Shown here: piece after piece, positions 10,199 through 19,391 of the stretch | How positions within the stretch are numbered: position 1 is the stretch's first letter | Layout of the letters: the number at the start of each line of letters is the position of its first letter | Assembly: GCF_001891165.1 (NCBI RefSeq) | Contig: NZ_LKKW01000002.1 | Location: forward strand, 1 to 64,000 | DNA: 64,000 nt | Reading direction: 5' to 3' | From: Streptobacillus ratti | GTDB taxonomy: Bacteria; Fusobacteriota; Fusobacteriia; Fusobacteriales; Leptotrichiaceae | The notes under the pieces: model-generated | Told to the model about the DNA's origin: nothing | What the model saw: the letters and a program-made list of their open reading frames with translations, nothing else | Database searches by the model: none | Position numbers and translations under genes: made by a program

Positions 10199-11038
10199 CT
10201 ATTTTATTTTATTTATTTTTGTTTCATTAATTTTAATACTTACTTCATCAAAATTCATATTTGAATATTTTAAATATATTACATCAATTAAATTTAACAT
10301 TGAAATTCTTGAGTAAATAGCTGCACTTCTTTTTAGTGATTCTCTTGAAGTTACATATAGATTATGATTTGCTCTTGATGCTACTTCATTACTACCATAC
10401 ATTGTTATAGAAATTGTTTCTATTCCTCTATTTCTAAGAACTTCACTAATCTTTATTATATCTTCTGTCATACCTGAATATGAAATAACAATTGCTAAAT
10501 TATCCTCAGTACTATTTACAGCTTGTATATATTGTAAATCAAATGGTCCAAAGGCATTACAAACTTTTCCAATTCTCATAAACTTGTATTGTGCATCTAA
10601 ACATACTATATGTGATGCTCCAATTCCATAGAAATCTATTACCCTTTTCTTTCTAATTAAATCTACTACTTTATCTATAATTGAAGGATCTTGTAATAAT
10701 TTTGTTTCTTGTAAAGAATTAATACTAAGTTTACTTAATTTTTCTATTATCATTCTTGTATCATTATTTCTTTCTATATCTGCATTTTCAAATACTAATC
10801 TTGACTGTTCTAAATTAGCTAATTCTTCTATCATTGCTAGTTTAAATTCTTGAAAACCACGTAATCCTAATTTTTTACAAGTTCTAGTAACTGCTGAAAC
10901 ACTAGTAAATGTTTCCTTAGCAATTCTTCTAGCATCAGTATTTCTTATACTTTTGTAATTATTCATTAAATATTTAGCTATATCTTTTTCACTAGATGTA
11001 AAATCATTATTTTCTCTAAGTTTAACTAGTATACTCAT
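10199..11038 (-). CDS. murR: RpiR/MurR-family transcriptional regulator
   Basis: An N-terminal RpiR-type helix-turn-helix (about residues 1-75, with TFTSVSAVTRTCKKLGL) is followed by a SIS sugar-phosphate-binding domain (about 120-260, DFYGIGASH and VISYSGMTEDI). It probably senses MurNAc-6-phosphate and controls the operon that contains it. Its start overlaps the end of murQ by 17 bases, so the two are co-translated. At 279 residues it is typical for the family. Confidence 0.82.
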   Translation of the reverse strand: MSILVKLRENNDFTSSEKDIAKYLMNNYKSIRNTDARRIAKETFTSVSAVTRTCKKLGLRGFQEFKLAMIEELANLEQSRLVFENADIERNNDTRMIIEKLSKLSINSLQETKLLQDPSIIDKVVDLIRKKRVIDFYGIGASHIVCLDAQYKFMRIGKVCNAFGPFDLQYIQAVNSTEDNLAIVISYSGMTEDIIKISEVLRNRGIETISITMYGSNEVASRANHNLYVTSRESLKRSAAIYSRISMLNLIDVIYLKYSNMNFDEVSIKINETKINKIK

Positions 11039-11927
11039 GTATCAACCTCGCTATATTATAATTATATTGTTTAAGTTTCTTTTCAGCATCTTCTTTTTCC
11101 ATTTTAAGTAATATCATTGCTATTGCTACTTTTACACTCATACCTGATTTTTCAAGATATATTTCTGCTTCTTCATAACTAACATTAGTAGTATTCATTA
11201 AAATTCTTTTAGCTCTCTCAATTAACTTAAGATTAGAAGTTTTAATATCAACCATATATCCTGAAAATACTTTACCTCTTTTAATCATAACACCTGTAGA
11301 TATCATATTTAATATCATTTTTTGTGCAGTAGCTGATTTCATTCTAGTAGAACCTGTTACAATTTCAGAGTCAACTAAAACTTCTATAGGAATATCAACA
11401 TTCTGTGATAATTCTGAATTTTCAGAACAAGTTATACTACCTGTTAAAGCTCCTATTTCTTTTGCATATTCAATTGCCCCTAATACATATGGTGTTCTTC
11501 CTGAAGCAGTTAATCCTATAACAACATCATCTTTGGTAAGTTTAATTTTTTCAAGATCCAATCTTCCTTGATTGGGATTATCTTCTACATTTTCTTGAGC
11601 CTTAAACATTGCTTCTTTCCCACCAGCCATTAAACCTTGAACTGTTTCAAAGTCAACACCATAAGTTGGTGGACATTCTGAAGCATCAAGTACTCCAAGT
11701 CTTCCTGAAGTTCCAGCACCAATATAGATTATCCTATTTTTTTCTACAATGGCATCTATTAATTTAGCAACTGATGGCAATACTTTTTCAACACTATATG
11801 CAACTTTTTTATCTTCATCATTTATCCTTTTAACTATTTCATAACTATCCTGTAATTCAATATTTTTACTATTTTCATTATTTTTTTCTGTTGATAATTT
11901 AGAAAGATCTAACAATATACTCACCAC
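11022..11927 (-). CDS. murQ: N-acetylmuramic acid 6-phosphate etherase
   Basis: MurQ cleaves the lactyl ether of MurNAc-6-phosphate, giving GlcNAc-6-phosphate and D-lactate. The SIS-type domain shows IYIGAGTSGRLGVLDASE, GLTASGRTPYV and TGSTRMKSATAQK, all family hallmarks. About 298-301 residues is the normal length. The first possible start is a GTG at 11927, but that codon overlaps the AAAGGTGG ribosome site. A TTG at 11915 (reading M-L-D-L-S-K-L) is better spaced and fits the family N-terminus. It is the first gene of the MurNAc operon. Confidence 0.95.
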   Translation of the reverse strand: MVSILLDLSKLSTEKNNENSKNIELQDSYEIVKRINDEDKKVAYSVEKVLPSVAKLIDAIVEKNRIIYIGAGTSGRLGVLDASECPPTYGVDFETVQGLMAGGKEAMFKAQENVEDNPNQGRLDLEKIKLTKDDVVIGLTASGRTPYVLGAIEYAKEIGALTGSITCSENSELSQNVDIPIEVLVDSEIVTGSTRMKSATAQKMILNMISTGVMIKRGKVFSGYMVDIKTSNLKLIERAKRILMNTTNVSYEEAEIYLEKSGMSVKVAIAMILLKMEKEDAEKKLKQYNYNIARLIHEYTS

Positions 11928-11945
11928 CTTTACATTAATTAATAT

Positions 11946-11973
11946 AGTATACCTCGATTTTCAAATAAATCAA
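11946..11973 (-). promoter_or_regulatory. Predicted promoter of the MurNAc operon
   Basis: On the minus strand, TTGATT (11973-11968) and TATACT (11951-11946) are 16 bases apart, about 30 bases before the murQ start. No clear operator for the RpiR-type regulator was recognised in the short gap. Confidence 0.5.
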
Positions 11974-12004
11974 TTTATATTAAAACTTATTTCCAAAATA
12001 AAAA

Positions 12005-12024
12005 GTAGAAGATAATTCTTCTAC
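12005..12024 (-). terminator. Terminator of the iron transporter operon
   Basis: A GTAGAAG/CTTCTAC stem with a 6-base loop overlaps the stop codon of the ATPase gene and is followed on the minus strand by TTTTTATTTT. It separates the iron transporter operon from the murQ promoter. Confidence 0.75.
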
Positions 12025-12638
12025 TCCATATTTATTACTCTATCTGCAATTATACTATCATTTAAATCATGGCTTACAATTATAGTTGTAACTCCAATTT
12101 TTCTTAAAATATCTTTTAATTCTAATCTTAATTTTTCCCTTAATTCTATATTAAGTGAAGAAAATGGTTCATCTAGTAATAAAAGCTTAGGTGTTACAGC
12201 AAGTGATCTTGCTAGTGCTACTCTTTGTTTCTCTCCACCTGATAATTCATGAGGATATCTTTTTTCATAACCTTTAAGTTCTATTAATTCTAATAATTTA
12301 TCAACCTTTTCTTTTTTTTCTTCTTTTTTTAATTTGGACAGTCCAAATGAAATATTTTCATACACATTTAAGTGGGGAAATAAGGCAAATTCTTGAAATA
12401 AATAACCTATATTCCTTTTTTCTATTTTTTCATTTGTAATTTCTACTTCATCTAAAAATATTCTACCTTTTTTTACTTCTTCTAGCCCTGAAATTAATCT
12501 TAATAAAGTCGATTTTCCAATACCTGATCTTCCTTTTATCATAAGTATCTCTCCCTTATCAACATAAAAAGAATAATTATCAATAATTAATTTCTTATCA
12601 TATGAAAAACTTACATTATTAAATTCTAAAAAATACAT
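12021..12638 (-). CDS. fbpC: Iron(III) ABC transporter ATP-binding protein (FbpC-like)
   Basis: The 205-residue ATPase shows Walker [11 protein letters not shown]-loop [12 protein letters not shown], signature [15 protein letters not shown], Walker B LLLLDEPF and H-loop IIVSHDL. It lacks the C-terminal regulatory domain found in longer FbpC/PotA-type subunits, so it is a minimal ATPase. One base separates it from the permease gene. By context it powers ferric iron uptake; the ATPase sequence alone would not tell the substrate. Confidence 0.82.
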   Translation of the reverse strand: MYFLEFNNVSFSYDKKLIIDNYSFYVDKGEILMIKGRSGIGKSTLLRLISGLEEVKKGRIFLDEVEITNEKIEKRNIGYLFQEFALFPHLNVYENISFGLSKLKKEEKKEKVDKLLELIELKGYEKRYPHELSGGEKQRVALARSLAVTPKLLLLDEPFSSLNIELREKLRLELKDILRKIGVTTIIVSHDLNDSIIADRVINME

Positions 12639-12639
12639 A

Positions 12640-14217
12640 TTAATTTTCCCCTTTCATGTCAAAATAGTTATATATACCTATTAATACTAAGGTAATACTT
12701 ATTAATATTAGTGCAGGAACACCTATTAACACCAATTCTTCATCACTAGCATAATTTTTAATTTGTATAGATAATGTTGTATTGGTTAATAGAAGTGCTG
12801 CAAGTGGCATCTCCTTTATTATTTCTATAGCTAATAACAATGTTGCTGATATTATTGCAGTTTTCTGCATAAATATATCAACTTTAAAAAATGTTTTTAA
12901 TTTACTCATACCTAATAGTCTTGAGCTTTCATGTAAACTATTACCATTTTTTTCAATACTTGATTCTATAGGTGTATAAGCCAGAGATAAAAATCTTGTT
13001 GTATATGCAAATATCAATATTAATGGACTTTTAATAAGAGTCATACTTTCAGTTATACCCCTATTTATTAATATTAAATCTATCCCTATAAATATATATA
13101 AAAAACCTATTGCAATTACTGACCCAGGTATAGAATATCCCACTGAACTAAGTTTATTTATTATCCATTTTCTTTTATTTAATCTATTAACATTAGTTAA
13201 AAACAGAGCAACTATTAATACAAATATTGCAGTGTAAAATAGGATAAATAAAGTATTTCTAGTATTTATTAAAACATCTTTAATATAAACATAACCAATA
13301 GAAAGATATATCCATCTAAAAATATACATTATTGGGAATAATAAAGTAAAGAAAAAAACTATAAAGAAAAATGACACTACTAAAACGTGTTTTATTCCTT
13401 TTAATTTCTCTCTTTTTATCTTAGTATTCTTCTCTGTATGATACTTTATTTTTCTTCTACCTAATTTTTCAATAAATAAAAAAGATAACACAATAGTTAT
13501 TAATATTAACGATAATTTATTAGCTCCGTCTAAATCATAATTATTAATCCAACTATCATATATACCTGTACTAAAAACTCTAATACCAAAAAAGAATGGA
13601 ACACCAAAAGCATTTAAAGTTTCCATAATCACTAACATTAATCCAGTTATTATTGCTGGTCTTGATACAGGTAATATTATTTTATATAAAGTTTGAAAAG
13701 TACTTTGTCCCAGTAGTTTAGATGAATATATTAAATCCATAGAAATTCTTTTCATATATGCCCTTGATGTAATATATACATATGGATAAAAAGAAATAGA
13801 AAGTATTGCTATTGCCCCTTTTATATTTGCAATATCTAAATACATATTCACACCATTTTTTTTCAAAAAAATATACAATGGTCCTGTTAAAAAATCTACA
13901 TAAATGTATGCAAATAGATAACTAGGTATTGCAAAAGATAAAAAATTAGTATATCTAAAAAAATTTCTAAATTTAAAATCATAAAAAGTTTCAAAATAAG
14001 CTAATCCTACTCCAATAATAAAAGTAAAAAAAACTGTTGGAAATAGTATAAAAACAGTGTTTATAACATATTCTTTTAATAAATATTCAAAAATATGATT
14101 TGTTAATTCACTATTAGGTTTAAAACTATTTATAATAATATAGATTATAGGGCTAATAATTAGCCCTATTAATATATGTGATAGTATTTTCCAAACGTTG
14201 ATTTTTCTTATTTCCAA
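12640..14217 (-). CDS. fbpB: Iron(III) ABC transporter permease, fused two-domain type (FbpB-like)
   Basis: The 525-residue membrane protein has about twelve membrane segments in two similar halves, each with a binding-protein-dependent permease loop. The second-half loop reads [19 protein letters not shown], and the first half has [19 protein letters not shown] at the equivalent place. Fused permeases of this length are typical of FbpB/ThiP-type importers. It overlaps the binding-protein gene by 10 bases. Confidence 0.85.
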   Translation of the reverse strand: MEIRKINVWKILSHILIGLIISPIIYIIINSFKPNSELTNHIFEYLLKEYVINTVFILFPTVFFTFIIGVGLAYFETFYDFKFRNFFRYTNFLSFAIPSYLFAYIYVDFLTGPLYIFLKKNGVNMYLDIANIKGAIAILSISFYPYVYITSRAYMKRISMDLIYSSKLLGQSTFQTLYKIILPVSRPAIITGLMLVIMETLNAFGVPFFFGIRVFSTGIYDSWINNYDLDGANKLSLILITIVLSFLFIEKLGRRKIKYHTEKNTKIKREKLKGIKHVLVVSFFFIVFFFTLLFPIMYIFRWIYLSIGYVYIKDVLINTRNTLFILFYTAIFVLIVALFLTNVNRLNKRKWIINKLSSVGYSIPGSVIAIGFLYIFIGIDLILINRGITESMTLIKSPLILIFAYTTRFLSLAYTPIESSIEKNGNSLHESSRLLGMSKLKTFFKVDIFMQKTAIISATLLLAIEIIKEMPLAALLLTNTTLSIQIKNYASDEELVLIGVPALILISITLVLIGIYNYFDMKGEN

Positions 14218-15218
14218 TTTGCTTTATCTGCAACAAATTTAGCTTTTTCTAAATTTTGCCCTATTTTATCAAAGTCAATTTTAGAAGTTTTAAATTTACC
14301 CCATGATTCAACTACTGGACTTAAAATCGTTTTTGGATTTACTGGATATTCATAATTTTCATGTGAATATACCATTTGTGCATATTGGTCTGTTAAAAAT
14401 TCTATAAATTTAATAGCATTTTCTTTATTTTTACTATATTTAGTAATTCCTGCTCCTGAAAGGTTAATATGTGTTCCACCATCTTTTTGATTAGGGAAGA
14501 ATATTTTTAATTTTGAAGCAACTTCTCTTTCAAGAGGGTCTTTAGACACTGTCATTCTACCCATATAGTAACTATTCATTATTGCTATATCTCCTACACC
14601 TGCAAGAACTGCTTTAGCTTGATCTCTATCATTACCTTTAGGTTCTCTTGCAAAATTTTCAGTAAGTTTCATAGCCCATTCAGAAGCTGATTTTTCACCA
14701 TTTTTAGCTATCATAAATGCAATTAAATGTTTATTATATGAACTTCCAGAACTTCTTGTTAAAATTCTTTTATCCCATTTTTTATCTGCTAATGCTTCAT
14801 AAGTTGAAAGTTCTTTTACATTAACTGTTTCAGGATTATATACAAATATACGTGCTCTATATGTTAATCCTACCCAATTATTTGCTTTATCTCTAAAGCT
14901 AGCAGGAACATTACTTAACACTTTTTTTGATTTAATTGGTTGTAATAAGTTTTTCATTTTTGCAGTATATAAATCTCCAACACCAACAGTTATAAATACA
15001 TCAGCATCTGTTGATTTACCTTCTAACTCCAATCTTTTAATTAAAGCTGAAACATCTGAATTTTGTACTACATTTACTTTTATTCCAGTTTCTTTTTCAA
15101 ATTCAAGATAAATTGATTTATCTGAATCATAATGTCTTGATGTGTATACATTAACTACACCACTAGCAAGCATTAAGTTTGTTGCAAAAACAGTAATTAA
15201 TAATACTAGTTTTTTCAT
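14208..15218 (-). CDS. fbpA: Iron(III)-binding periplasmic protein (FbpA/FutA-like)
   Basis: A signal peptide (about residues 1-18) precedes a periplasmic binding fold. The mature start VNVYTSRHYDSD and the later tyrosine pair in IMNSYYMGRM are the iron-ligand pattern of FutA/FbpA-type ferric-binding proteins. The 336-residue length fits. It is first in its operon and has its own strong promoter, so the binding protein is probably made in excess over the membrane parts. Other small anions cannot be excluded, but the tyrosine set favours Fe(III). Confidence 0.88.
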   Translation of the reverse strand: MKKLVLLITVFATNLMLASGVVNVYTSRHYDSDKSIYLEFEKETGIKVNVVQNSDVSALIKRLELEGKSTDADVFITVGVGDLYTAKMKNLLQPIKSKKVLSNVPASFRDKANNWVGLTYRARIFVYNPETVNVKELSTYEALADKKWDKRILTRSSGSSYNKHLIAFMIAKNGEKSASEWAMKLTENFAREPKGNDRDQAKAVLAGVGDIAIMNSYYMGRMTVSKDPLEREVASKLKIFFPNQKDGGTHINLSGAGITKYSKNKENAIKFIEFLTDQYAQMVYSHENYEYPVNPKTILSPVVESWGKFKTSKIDFDKIGQNLEKAKFVADKANWK

Positions 15219-15253
15219 TAATTTTGACCTCCAAATAGTTTGATTACAAAAGC

Positions 15254-15282
15254 ATTATATCACAATTTATTTTGAGTGTAAA
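15254..15282 (-). promoter_or_regulatory. Predicted promoter of the iron transporter operon
   Basis: On the minus strand, TTTACA (15282-15277) and TATAAT (15259-15254) are exactly 17 bases apart with a TG extension. No convincing 19-bp Fur box was seen around it. Confidence 0.7.
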
Positions 15283-15329
15283 TAAAAAGTATAAATAAAA
15301 ATAATATGATCATAATGCTACTTTTCTTA

Positions 15330-16601
15330 TTAATTCCATTTTTCATTCATTATATTAAACTTATCAAATATATAGAATAATAAACTAACAATTATTCCAA
15401 TAATAGCTGAAAGATTCATTCCTTGAAAAGTGATACCAAATATTTTTATCTGTAATCCTGATAAACCAGCAATAAATATAACTGAAGCTAATATTAAATT
15501 TTGTGGTTTATTAAAATTAACTTTTTCTTCTACTAATAATCTTAATCCAGATGACCCTATCATACCGTATAATAGAAAAGTTACTCCTCCTATTACATTT
15601 CCTGGTATAGATTGTATTAAAGCTGAAAATGGTCCAATAAATGCCATAAATATTGAAATTATTCCAGCACCTTTTATAACTTGAACACTATATACTCCTG
15701 TTATAGCCATTACACCTATATTTTCTCCATAAGTTGTGGTAGGTACTCCACCTACTAATCCTGAAAGCATAGTTGAAAAATTATCAGCAAATAGACTCTT
15801 ATGTAGCCCAGGGTCTTTTAGTAAATCTCTTTCTATAATCCTACTTGTTACAACTTGATGAGATATATGTTCTGAAACAATAACAAATATTACAGGTAAC
15901 ATAGTTAGTATCGCAGTAACATTAAATTTAGCTAACTCAAATTTTGGTATAGTAAATAATGGAACATTAATTACCGTAGAAAAGTCTACCATACCTAAAT
16001 ATACAGAAGTAATGTATCCAATAACAATAGCTATTAATATCGGTATAGTTGCAAAAAATTTTCTAAATAAAACTGAGCCTAAAATTGCGACAGATAATGT
16101 AATCCCAAATACTAATTTATCATTTAATGTAGATGTATCTGTCATTATATTTCCACCAATTTTCCCACCACTTATTGTTATCTTTGCTAATTCAAATCCT
16201 ATTAATGATACTACAGATCCCATAGCAACAGGTGGGAGTATAATATTAATCCAAAATGTTCCAAATTTATAAATTATTAATGAAATTATAATTCCTACAA
16301 ACCCAATAAAAACAAATCCACCTAAAGCATATTCATAACCCATATCAGATATGACAATACTCGCTGGTGCTAAGAAAGCAAAACTTGAACCTAGATAAGC
16401 TGGTGCTTTCCCTTTAGTAAGAAAAATAAAAAGCAATGTACCAATACCATTCATCAATAGCACTATACCTGTATCAATTCCGAAAATAATAGGTACTAGC
16501 ACTGAGGCACCGAACATTGCAAAAGTGTGTTGTAAACTTAGTGGCACTAATAATTTAGTTGGCACTTTTTCATCAACTTGAATAATCTTTCTAATTGACA
16601 T
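15330..16601 (-). CDS. uraA: Uracil permease, NCS2 family
   Basis: This 423-residue membrane protein belongs to the NCS2 (UraA/PyrP) nucleobase:proton symporters, with about fourteen membrane segments. Signature parts are PLSLQHTFAMFGASVLVP near the start, the SEHISHQVVTSR loop with the substrate-site Glu, and GGVPTTTYGENIGVMAITGV. It is preceded by a GGAGG ribosome site and by a promoter that places an inverted repeat at the extreme 5' end of the mRNA. No other pyrimidine gene is nearby. Confidence 0.93.
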   Translation of the reverse strand: MSIRKIIQVDEKVPTKLLVPLSLQHTFAMFGASVLVPIIFGIDTGIVLLMNGIGTLLFIFLTKGKAPAYLGSSFAFLAPASIVISDMGYEYALGGFVFIGFVGIIISLIIYKFGTFWINIILPPVAMGSVVSLIGFELAKITISGGKIGGNIMTDTSTLNDKLVFGITLSVAILGSVLFRKFFATIPILIAIVIGYITSVYLGMVDFSTVINVPLFTIPKFELAKFNVTAILTMLPVIFVIVSEHISHQVVTSRIIERDLLKDPGLHKSLFADNFSTMLSGLVGGVPTTTYGENIGVMAITGVYSVQVIKGAGIISIFMAFIGPFSALIQSIPGNVIGGVTFLLYGMIGSSGLRLLVEEKVNFNKPQNLILASVIFIAGLSGLQIKIFGITFQGMNLSAIIGIIVSLLFYIFDKFNIMNEKWN

Positions 16602-16621
16602 AATTTTCCTCCTTAATTAAC

Positions 16622-16647
16622 TACAGTCTTACTTAGAATTCACTGTA
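16622..16647 (-). repeat. Inverted repeat at the 5' end of the uraA mRNA
   Basis: TACAGT and ACTGTA arms (6 bp, 14-base loop) lie between the predicted -10 box and the ribosome site of uraA. It may be a small hairpin or a repressor operator. The sequence does not resemble the PyrR-binding consensus as I recall it. Confidence 0.35.
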
Positions 16648-16656
16648 ATTTTTAAA

Positions 16657-16685
16657 ATTTTAACAAAAATATAAATCATTGTCAA
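16657..16685 (-). promoter_or_regulatory. Predicted uraA promoter
   Basis: A consensus TTGACA (16685-16680) and a TAAAAT box (16662-16657) are 17 bases apart on the minus strand, right after the stop of the upstream lipoprotein gene. Confidence 0.65.
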
Positions 16686-16688
16686 CAT

Positions 16689-16970
16689 TTATTCTGTATA
16701 ATCATTTTTTTGATATTTTAAAACATTTCCCTCTTCATCAATTTCAAGTGTATATATACCATAATCTCCATATGCACTGACAAACCATTTCCCATAACCC
16801 TTTTTATATATCCTCATATCTCTATACTTAATTTTTTCAAAACTTTTTTCAAATATTTTTATACTTACAATATTTGAAATTTCCTTAATATGATGTTTAG
16901 ACATAGGTGTAACACCTGAACATGATATAAATAAAAATAATGTAAATGTAAAAAATATTTTTTTATTCAT
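16689..16970 (-). CDS. Small hypothetical lipoprotein
   Basis: This 93-residue product has a lipoprotein signal (lipobox FISC, Cys about 17). The mature part is short and basic, ending in a beta-rich stretch (WFVSAYGDYGIYTLEIDEEGNVLKY) like a small cystatin- or BamE-sized fold, but no family is recognised. It follows nrnA after 1 base and so belongs to the ruvC operon. The uraA promoter begins just after its stop codon. Confidence 0.7.
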   Translation of the reverse strand: MNKKIFFTFTLFLFISCSGVTPMSKHHIKEISNIVSIKIFEKSFEKIKYRDMRIYKKGYGKWFVSAYGDYGIYTLEIDEEGNVLKYQKNDYTE

Positions 16971-16971
16971 C

Positions 16972-17916
16972 TTATCCCCTCAATTCCTTTAATACTATTT
17001 CAAGTACTTCTTCTATTTTTCCAGAAAATTTAAATCCAGCAGCTAATATATGTCCACCACCATTAAATTTTGATGCAATTTTATTTACATCTATATTTTT
17101 AGACCTAAAACTACCTTTAAGTTTTCCCTCTTTATCTTCTCTAACAAAAAGTGCAACTTCTACATCTTCAATACTTAATAATAATTCTGATATGCCGTCA
17201 GTATCTTCTTCAGATACAGACATGCTTTTCATTTCATATTGTGAAATATTGAAAAAAGCAAACTTTAAATTTTCATAATATTTATACTCCACTAATGCTT
17301 TTCCAAATACTCTTACTTTTTCTCTAGTTTTAGAAAAAAGTATATTAGTAATTTCTCTATTATCAATTCCAAATTTCATAAGTTGAGATGCAACATTAAA
17401 AGTATCTTCTGTTACGTTAGAATGTCTAAAATTTCCAGTATCATTAATTATTCCTAGATACATAAACTTAGCAATTCTCTCATCAAGTTCTATATTAAAT
17501 ACATCTAAAAATCTATATAATAATTCACATGTAGAAGAAATATTTTCTACATAATTAATATTAAGATATTTACTATTACTAATATGGTGGTCAATATTTA
17601 TAGTTTCCTTAGCTAATTTAAAAACTTCCTTATCTATAGCAGCTCTATCAATATTTGCAGTATCAAGCATAATAACTAATTCTACATTTTCATCAATAAC
17701 ATCTTTTATATACTTACTTTCATCAAATTTATATATAAACTTAGGAAGCTCATATTGAATTACTATATCAACCTTTTTATTCTTATTATATTTCTCTATC
17801 ATAAATTTAAATGCAAATAAAGCACCAAAGGCATCTCCATCTGGATTTACATGTGCTGAAAGAATTATATTATCATACTTATCAATTTTTTCTTTAATTT
17901 CAAATAATTGTTTCAT
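16972..17916 (-). CDS. nrnA: DHH/DHHA1 phosphoesterase, NrnA-type oligoribonuclease
   Basis: The 314-residue protein has the DHH motif set: DGDAFGA near residue 26, MLDTANIDRA, the DHH of IDHHISN, and NDTGNFRHS. The DHHA1 domain ends with the GGGHILAAGF substrate loop. NrnA degrades short RNA (nanoRNA) and dephosphorylates pAp. The size and domain order match. It lies 7 bases after ruvC and 1 base before a small lipoprotein. Confidence 0.92.
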   Translation of the reverse strand: MKQLFEIKEKIDKYDNIILSAHVNPDGDAFGALFAFKFMIEKYNKNKKVDIVIQYELPKFIYKFDESKYIKDVIDENVELVIMLDTANIDRAAIDKEVFKLAKETINIDHHISNSKYLNINYVENISSTCELLYRFLDVFNIELDERIAKFMYLGIINDTGNFRHSNVTEDTFNVASQLMKFGIDNREITNILFSKTREKVRVFGKALVEYKYYENLKFAFFNISQYEMKSMSVSEEDTDGISELLLSIEDVEVALFVREDKEGKLKGSFRSKNIDVNKIASKFNGGGHILAAGFKFSGKIEEVLEIVLKELRG

Positions 17917-17923
17917 TATTCCC

Positions 17924-18526
17924 TCACTTTTTCTTTTTCAAAATATTCTTGTAATCTTCTATACTAATAACATTCTTATTCTTCATTTTATTTTTTTCAA
18001 TTATTTGTGTAACCTTATTAACTCTATCTCTAGGATTATTAAGTAAAGCTCCAACTCCCCTTATAGTATTAATATGATTAATAGCAATAGCAATAGCATC
18101 TGCTGCATCATCTGGTTTAGGAATTTCATCTAATTTAAGTATTATTTTAATCATCTCTTGGACTTGTTTTTTTTCTGCTCTACCATAACCTGTAATACCC
18201 GTCTTAACTTGTAATGGAGTATAGTTAAATATTTCAATACCTGAAATTTGTGCCTTAGCTACTATAACTCCTCTTGCTTGAGCAACTGAAATTATAGTTT
18301 TTTGATTTTTAAAAAAGAATAATTCTTCAATAGCCATATGGTCTGGTTTATACATATTAATTAAAGTTTCTAATTTAAAAAAAATCTGCTCAAGTCTTTC
18401 TGGCATAGGTAAATCTTTATCAGTATATATGCACCCATAATCAATTAATTCAGTCTTACCATTTTTAAAATCTAATATAGAATAACCAATTATAGCAGTC
18501 CCTGGATCTATTCCTATTATCCTCAT
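17924..18526 (-). CDS. ruvC: Holliday junction resolvase RuvC
   Basis: This endonuclease resolves four-way junctions after recombination. Catalytic acidic residues are visible in RIIGIDPGTAIIGYS (Asp7), AIEELFFFKN and DDAADAIAIAI. Of the 200 residues, about 30 form a lysine-rich C-terminal tail beyond the core. It is divergent from yebC, as in many genomes where yebC and ruvC are neighbours. It heads the operon ruvC-nrnA-lipoprotein. Confidence 0.96.
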   Translation of the reverse strand: MRIIGIDPGTAIIGYSILDFKNGKTELIDYGCIYTDKDLPMPERLEQIFFKLETLINMYKPDHMAIEELFFFKNQKTIISVAQARGVIVAKAQISGIEIFNYTPLQVKTGITGYGRAEKKQVQEMIKIILKLDEIPKPDDAADAIAIAINHINTIRGVGALLNNPRDRVNKVTQIIEKNKMKNKNVISIEDYKNILKKKK

Positions 18527-18547
18527 ATTGCACCTCTTTTCATTAGT

Positions 18548-18608
18548 AGTATATCACATTTAATAACATATATACAACTTGAAGAAATATTGTAGAATAT
18601 GATATAAT
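18548..18608. promoter_or_regulatory. Divergent promoters for ruvC and yebC
   Basis: For yebC (+): TTGAAG 18579-18584 and TATAAT 18603-18608, spacer 18. For ruvC (-): TTGTAT 18577-18572 and TATACT 18553-18548, spacer 18. The two -35 boxes nearly touch. Confidence 0.55.
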
Positions 18609-18634
18609 TTAATAAAAAACAAAGGTGATATGTA

Positions 18635-19381
18635 ATGGCTGGACATAGTAAATGGGCAAATATACAACATAGAAAAGGTAGACAAGATAAAATTCGTGGA
18701 AAACTATTTACAAGACTTGGAAAAGAAATTACTATTGCTTCAAGAATAGGTGGAGGTAACCCTGATTTTAACCCTAGACTTAGACTTGCAATAGATAAGG
18801 CAAAGGCATCAAATGTTTCAAAAGATGTAATAGAAAAAGCAATCAAAAAAGGTACTGGAGAACTTGAGGGTCTTGAATATATTGAAATTCGTTATGAGGG
18901 TTATGGTGCAGGTGGTTCTGCATTTATAGTTGATGTAGTTACAGATAATAAGAATAGAAGTGCATCATCAGTAAGAATGAATTTTTCAAGAAATAATGGT
19001 AATTTAGGCTCTGATGGTTCAGTATCATTCATGTTTGATAGACGTGGAATAATCACATTAAATAAAGAAAATGATTTTGATAAACTACTTGAGATATCCA
19101 TAGTTTCAGGTGCTATTGATGTTATAGAAAAAGAAAATGAAATAATTGTTATTACAGAAGATAAGGATATGGAAAATATTTTAAATATACTTAAAGAAAA
19201 TAATTTTACTACCATAGAATCTGAAATTGGAATGTATCCACAAAATGAAATAGAAATAACGGATATTGAGATAGCTAAAAATATACTAAATCTTTATGAT
19301 GCTTTGGAAGATAATGAAGATGTACAAAATATTTATTCAAATTTCAATATCCCAAATTATATATTAGAAAAAATAAATTAG
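18635..19381 (+). CDS. yebC: YebC/PmpR-family (TACO1-like) protein
   Basis: The 248-residue protein starts AGHSKWANIQHRKGRQD, the family hallmark, and continues with IEKAIKKGTGE and the GSVSFMFDRRG region. Family members act either as DNA-binding regulators or as translation factors that relieve ribosome pausing. Normal length. It is followed after 10 bases by ldh and shares its transcript. Confidence 0.95.
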   Translation: MAGHSKWANIQHRKGRQDKIRGKLFTRLGKEITIASRIGGGNPDFNPRLRLAIDKAKASNVSKDVIEKAIKKGTGELEGLEYIEIRYEGYGAGGSAFIVDVVTDNKNRSASSVRMNFSRNNGNLGSDGSVSFMFDRRGIITLNKENDFDKLLEISIVSGAIDVIEKENEIIVITEDKDMENILNILKENNFTTIESEIGMYPQNEIEITDIEIAKNILNLYDALEDNEDVQNIYSNFNIPNYILEKIN

Positions 19382-19391
19382 GAGGAAAAAC

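Noticed and set aside
12021-12638. fbpC as a truncated pseudogene because of its 205-residue length
   Set aside because: All ATPase motifs are intact, the stop is followed by a proper terminator, and minimal ATPases without the regulatory domain exist.
15303-15316. AT-rich palindrome after uraA as a terminator
   Set aside because: The stem is almost entirely A/T with no loop; AT palindromes of this size are expected by chance at this base composition.
18523-18846. Open frame of 107 codons across the ruvC/yebC gap, minus strand
   Set aside because: It lies antisense to the well-supported yebC start and across both divergent promoters, has no family resemblance and no good ribosome site. It is a shadow frame.
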